This document shows positions 61,771-64,000 of a stretch of DNA of 64,000 nucleotides, one piece after another. The translations under genes were made by a program, and so were the position numbers. Under the pieces are notes generated by a model, which worked only from the letters and a program-made list of their open reading frames with translations, was not told the origin of the DNA and did not search any database. Numbering within the stretch: position 1 is the stretch's first letter; each line of letters begins with the position of its first letter. Origin of the DNA: Chitinophagales bacterium (lineage in GTDB: Bacteria > Bacteroidota > Bacteroidia > Chitinophagales > Chitinophagaceae); the NCBI GenBank assembly GCA_017303415.1, contig JAFLBJ010000002.1:250001-314000 (forward strand). Reading direction: 5' to 3'.

Positions 61771-64000
61771 TTAGAAGCCTTTCTCCGGTAATTTGGCCTT
61801 GATATAATCTACCATGGTGCGTAAACCGGCATCTTCTCCCTTTTCTTTGATCTTCTTCAATTTCGCTTCCATGATGTTTTTCAGCGTGCTGTTCAGGAAA
61901 GGATCTGTTTGATTTTTAAATGATTCAGGAATAGCATCCCGGAATTCAGCGATCGCATCCGTTCCTTTCTTTACCTGGTCCACATTATCGGAGGCCATCA
62001 GGTATACAGAGAGTCCATTCAATAAGCCGAATTTAGCATTGCTCAGGGGCATGCCGATAAATTCATCCAGTATCGAAGCACCCACGTTTTCATCACCTGA
62101 ATTGAGTAAGGAGGTTTGTACGGCATCTTTCAATGAACCTTTGATCTTTGTGCCATACAGTTTTTTGGCAATGGATAAAGCCTTTTCCGGATCCAATTCA
62201 TCGAGCGCACGAAGGGCATTGCCTGATACGGTATAGGAAGAATCATTTACGGCTGATTCAAACAGAGACTGGTAGTCTTTTTTCCCGTATTCACCCAGGG
62301 CCTCAATGGCATCCGCCCTGACCAGGGATTTTTTATCATTTTTTGCCAGGCCGAGCAGAATAGGCTCGACTTCCGCTTTGGTTTTTTCATCTTTCAGGTT
62401 CAGTTGGCTGATCGCCAGGCGGCGAAGACCATGATAGCGATCCTGCATAGCTGTTTTTATCAGATCAAGCGCTTTCGCATTTTTCTGATTTTTCCCGGCA
62501 AAAAGGATGGCTTCGCGGCGGTCCACATAGTTACCCGCATATTTGTATTGATGGATGAAATTATCCAGGGTCTTGTTATCTTTTTTCTGCCACAGCAATA
62601 CTTTGTCTGCATCCACATTTACCAGATCCGGGTGTTGGGTATAGGAAAAACTAAAGGTATCTACCGCATTTTCCGCCCAAACCGAATAGCGTTTTTTCGC
62701 ACTGCCATTATAAATATCCACGGCAATGGGGAGGCGGAATAGCTTGCCGCTTTTCTGGGTTTGCTTGACGATGACCTGTACTATTCCGGCGGCATCATCA
62801 TATTTATAGTCAATGGTTACACTGGGGTGTCCATTATTAAAATACCATTGATTGAAGAACCAGTTCAGGTCGCGCCCGGTCACTTCTTCAAAGGCCAGTC
62901 GCAATTGATGGGCTTCAGCCGATTTGAATTTATTCGTGGTCAGGTAAACGTTAAGTGATTTGAAGAAGGCGCTGTCACCTACCAGATGGCGAAGCATGTG
63001 GAGAATCCGTCCGCCTTTCTGATAGCTTACAAGGTCGAACATATCTTCGCGGTTCTCATAATAGAAACGGACCAGGTCTTTTTTATCGCTGGCAGATTCA
63101 GGGTCTCCGCCTTGCATAGCTACATTTTCGCTGGAGCCGGAGAGATAGGAATTCAAACCGGAGAAATTCTCCGCGTCGCCGGCGTCTTTGCCATATTTGT
63201 ATTCATCCCACAGGGTTTGGCTATAGTCGGCAAAGGATTCGTTGACGGTCAGGTTGCTCCAGCTTTCGGCGGTTACATAGTCACCAAACCATTGGTGAAA
63301 CAGTTCGTGTGCAATGGTGCTTTCCCAGATATTTCCATCGATCAGTTCGCGTGCATCCTGTTGTGCCTGATCCTGGTGGATGGTGGCTGTGGTATTTTCC
63401 ATGGCACCGGCCACATAATCGCGACCCGTGATCTGCGAATATTTGATCCAGGGATACTCTACTCCGGTGATCCTGGAAAAATAGCCCATCATCTCCGGGG
63501 TGTTGCCAAATATTTTCTGGGCGACTGAGGCATATTCAGGTTCCACATAATAATTCACTTCCTTGCCTTTGTACTTGTCTTTTATTACGGCATAATCACC
63601 AACCCCCAGGAAAAAGAGATAGGGAGCGTGAGGCAGGTCCATTTTCCAATAGTCCGTACGTGTACCATCGGTATTCTTCTTTTGTGAAATGAGTTTACCG
63701 TTGGAAAGGGTGACATATTTATTGTCCACAGTTACGGTCAGCTCCTGGGTGGTTTTCTGATTTGTTTTATCAATGGTGGGGAACCAGGCTGAACTGGATT
63801 CTGTTTCTCCCTGTGTCCAGATCTGTGTGGGTTTATTTTTTGTTTCCCCTTTGGGGTTGATAAAATACATCCCTTTTATTCCCAGCATAGCCTGCTCTGC
63901 GTAGCGCGCTTCAAACTCATCTGGTTTGGCGGTATAATCAATATAGACCGTGTATTTCTCATTGGCTTTATAGGTTTTATCAAGGGCTATCTTCAGCTGC
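61771..64000 (-). CDS. M1-family aminopeptidase, 5' end beyond the window
   Basis: The visible 743 codons lack the N-terminus; the frame stays open to base 64000 (QLKIALDKTYKANEKYTV at the edge). Recognised features: the substrate-binding GAMEN motif (VAGAMENTTAT), the zinc motif HELFHQWFGDY with the downstream third ligand in NESFADYSQ, and a C-terminal region with HEAT-like helical repeats (about the last 250 residues: RRLAISQLNLKDE, RADAIEALGEYG). Members cleave N-terminal amino acids from peptides; in Bacteroidota many are exported. An in-frame ATG at 63888 is internal and not the start. Confidence 0.93.
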   Translation of the reverse strand, partial: QLKIALDKTYKANEKYTVYIDYTAKPDEFEARYAEQAMLGIKGMYFINPKGETKNKPTQIWTQGETESSSAWFPTIDKTNQKTTQELTVTVDNKYVTLSNGKLISQKKNTDGTRTDYWKMDLPHAPYLFFLGVGDYAVIKDKYKGKEVNYYVEPEYASVAQKIFGNTPEMMGYFSRITGVEYPWIKYSQITGRDYVAGAMENTTATIHQDQAQQDARELIDGNIWESTIAHELFHQWFGDYVTAESWSNLTVNESFADYSQTLWDEYKYGKDAGDAENFSGLNSYLSGSSENVAMQGGDPESASDKKDLVRFYYENREDMFDLVSYQKGGRILHMLRHLVGDSAFFKSLNVYLTTNKFKSAEAHQLRLAFEEVTGRDLNWFFNQWYFNNGHPSVTIDYKYDDAAGIVQVIVKQTQKSGKLFRLPIAVDIYNGSAKKRYSVWAENAVDTFSFSYTQHPDLVNVDADKVLLWQKKDNKTLDNFIHQYKYAGNYVDRREAILFAGKNQKNAKALDLIKTAMQDRYHGLRRLAISQLNLKDEKTKAEVEPILLGLAKNDKKSLVRADAIEALGEYGKKDYQSLFESAVNDSSYTVSGNALRALDELDPEKALSIAKKLYGTKIKGSLKDAVQTSLLNSGDENVGASILDEFIGMPLSNAKFGLLNGLSVYLMASDNVDQVKKGTDAIAEFRDAIPESFKNQTDPFLNSTLKNIMEAKLKKIKEKGEDAGLRTMVDYIKAKLPEKGF

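Noticed and set aside
63888-63888. ATG at 63888 as the start of the aminopeptidase
   Set aside because: The frame remains open with family-like sequence to the window edge, so the true start is outside.

Overview
The window is chromosomal DNA from a member of the Bacteroidota, most likely a Chitinophagaceae-type bacterium (the family is inferred). Supporting signs are promoters of the Bacteroidota TAnnTTTG type, a secreted protein with a type IX (Por) sorting tail, a long SecA of 1109 aa with a C-terminal zinc motif, a fused malic enzyme/phosphotransacetylase, and few Shine-Dalgarno sequences.

Layout. 0-30 kb is mostly housekeeping and accessory metabolism. It holds a truncated DUF4198-like gene, an MlaEF-type lipid ABC pair, maeB, an ABC-2 exporter pair, an M20 amidohydrolase, a SPOR protein, deoC, two amidohydrolases (partly degenerate), a VOC protein, an orphan HigA-like antitoxin beside a remnant of its toxin, secA, a lipoprotein, a large T9SS-sorted VCBS/Ig-like protein, atpG, scpB, lysA, a membrane-anchored papain-like protein, a DUF4442 protein, a beta-CASP metallo-hydrolase, a DUF4136 lipoprotein and tRNA-Glu(UUC). 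Two intergenic regions consist of 7-bp-period repeats that fold back on themselves.

30.0-57.2 kb is the centrepiece: an apparently complete extracellular contractile injection system (eCIS, the PVC/AFP/MAC/AlgoCIS family) in one long operon whose genes overlap by 4 nt or lie a few nt apart. A LuxR-type regulator is encoded divergently. The order is small coiled-coil protein, Pvc16-like cap/terminator (DUF4255), unknown 351-aa protein, a single large sheath (735 aa), two tube proteins, a DUF5908 microprotein, Pvc7-like LysM protein, VgrG-like spike, PAAR tip, gp25-like protein, Pvc11- and Pvc12-like baseplate proteins, an unknown 1091-aa protein ending in a carboxypeptidase-regulatory-like domain, tape-measure protein, AAA+ ATPase, a 1304-aa cargo candidate and a TPR protein. 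The cargo candidate joins an eCIS-core DUF4157 domain to a 9-residue Lys/Glu repeat tract, an HNH-like nuclease signature and a long beta-rich C-terminus. No recognisable tail-fibre (Pvc13-like) gene is present.

57.3-64 kb returns to core genes: gapA, pgk, a lemA/TPM/TPM cluster, and an M1-family aminopeptidase on the minus strand that runs off the right edge.

How the genes work together: the sheath, tube, spike and baseplate proteins would assemble a contractile particle, with tube length set by the tape-measure protein and assembly assisted by the AAA+ ATPase. The DUF4157 protein is the obvious payload. The LuxR protein and a 16-bp palindrome in the divergent intergenic region are the likely control point. 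Functional statements rest on recognised sequence motifs read by eye; no database search was run.
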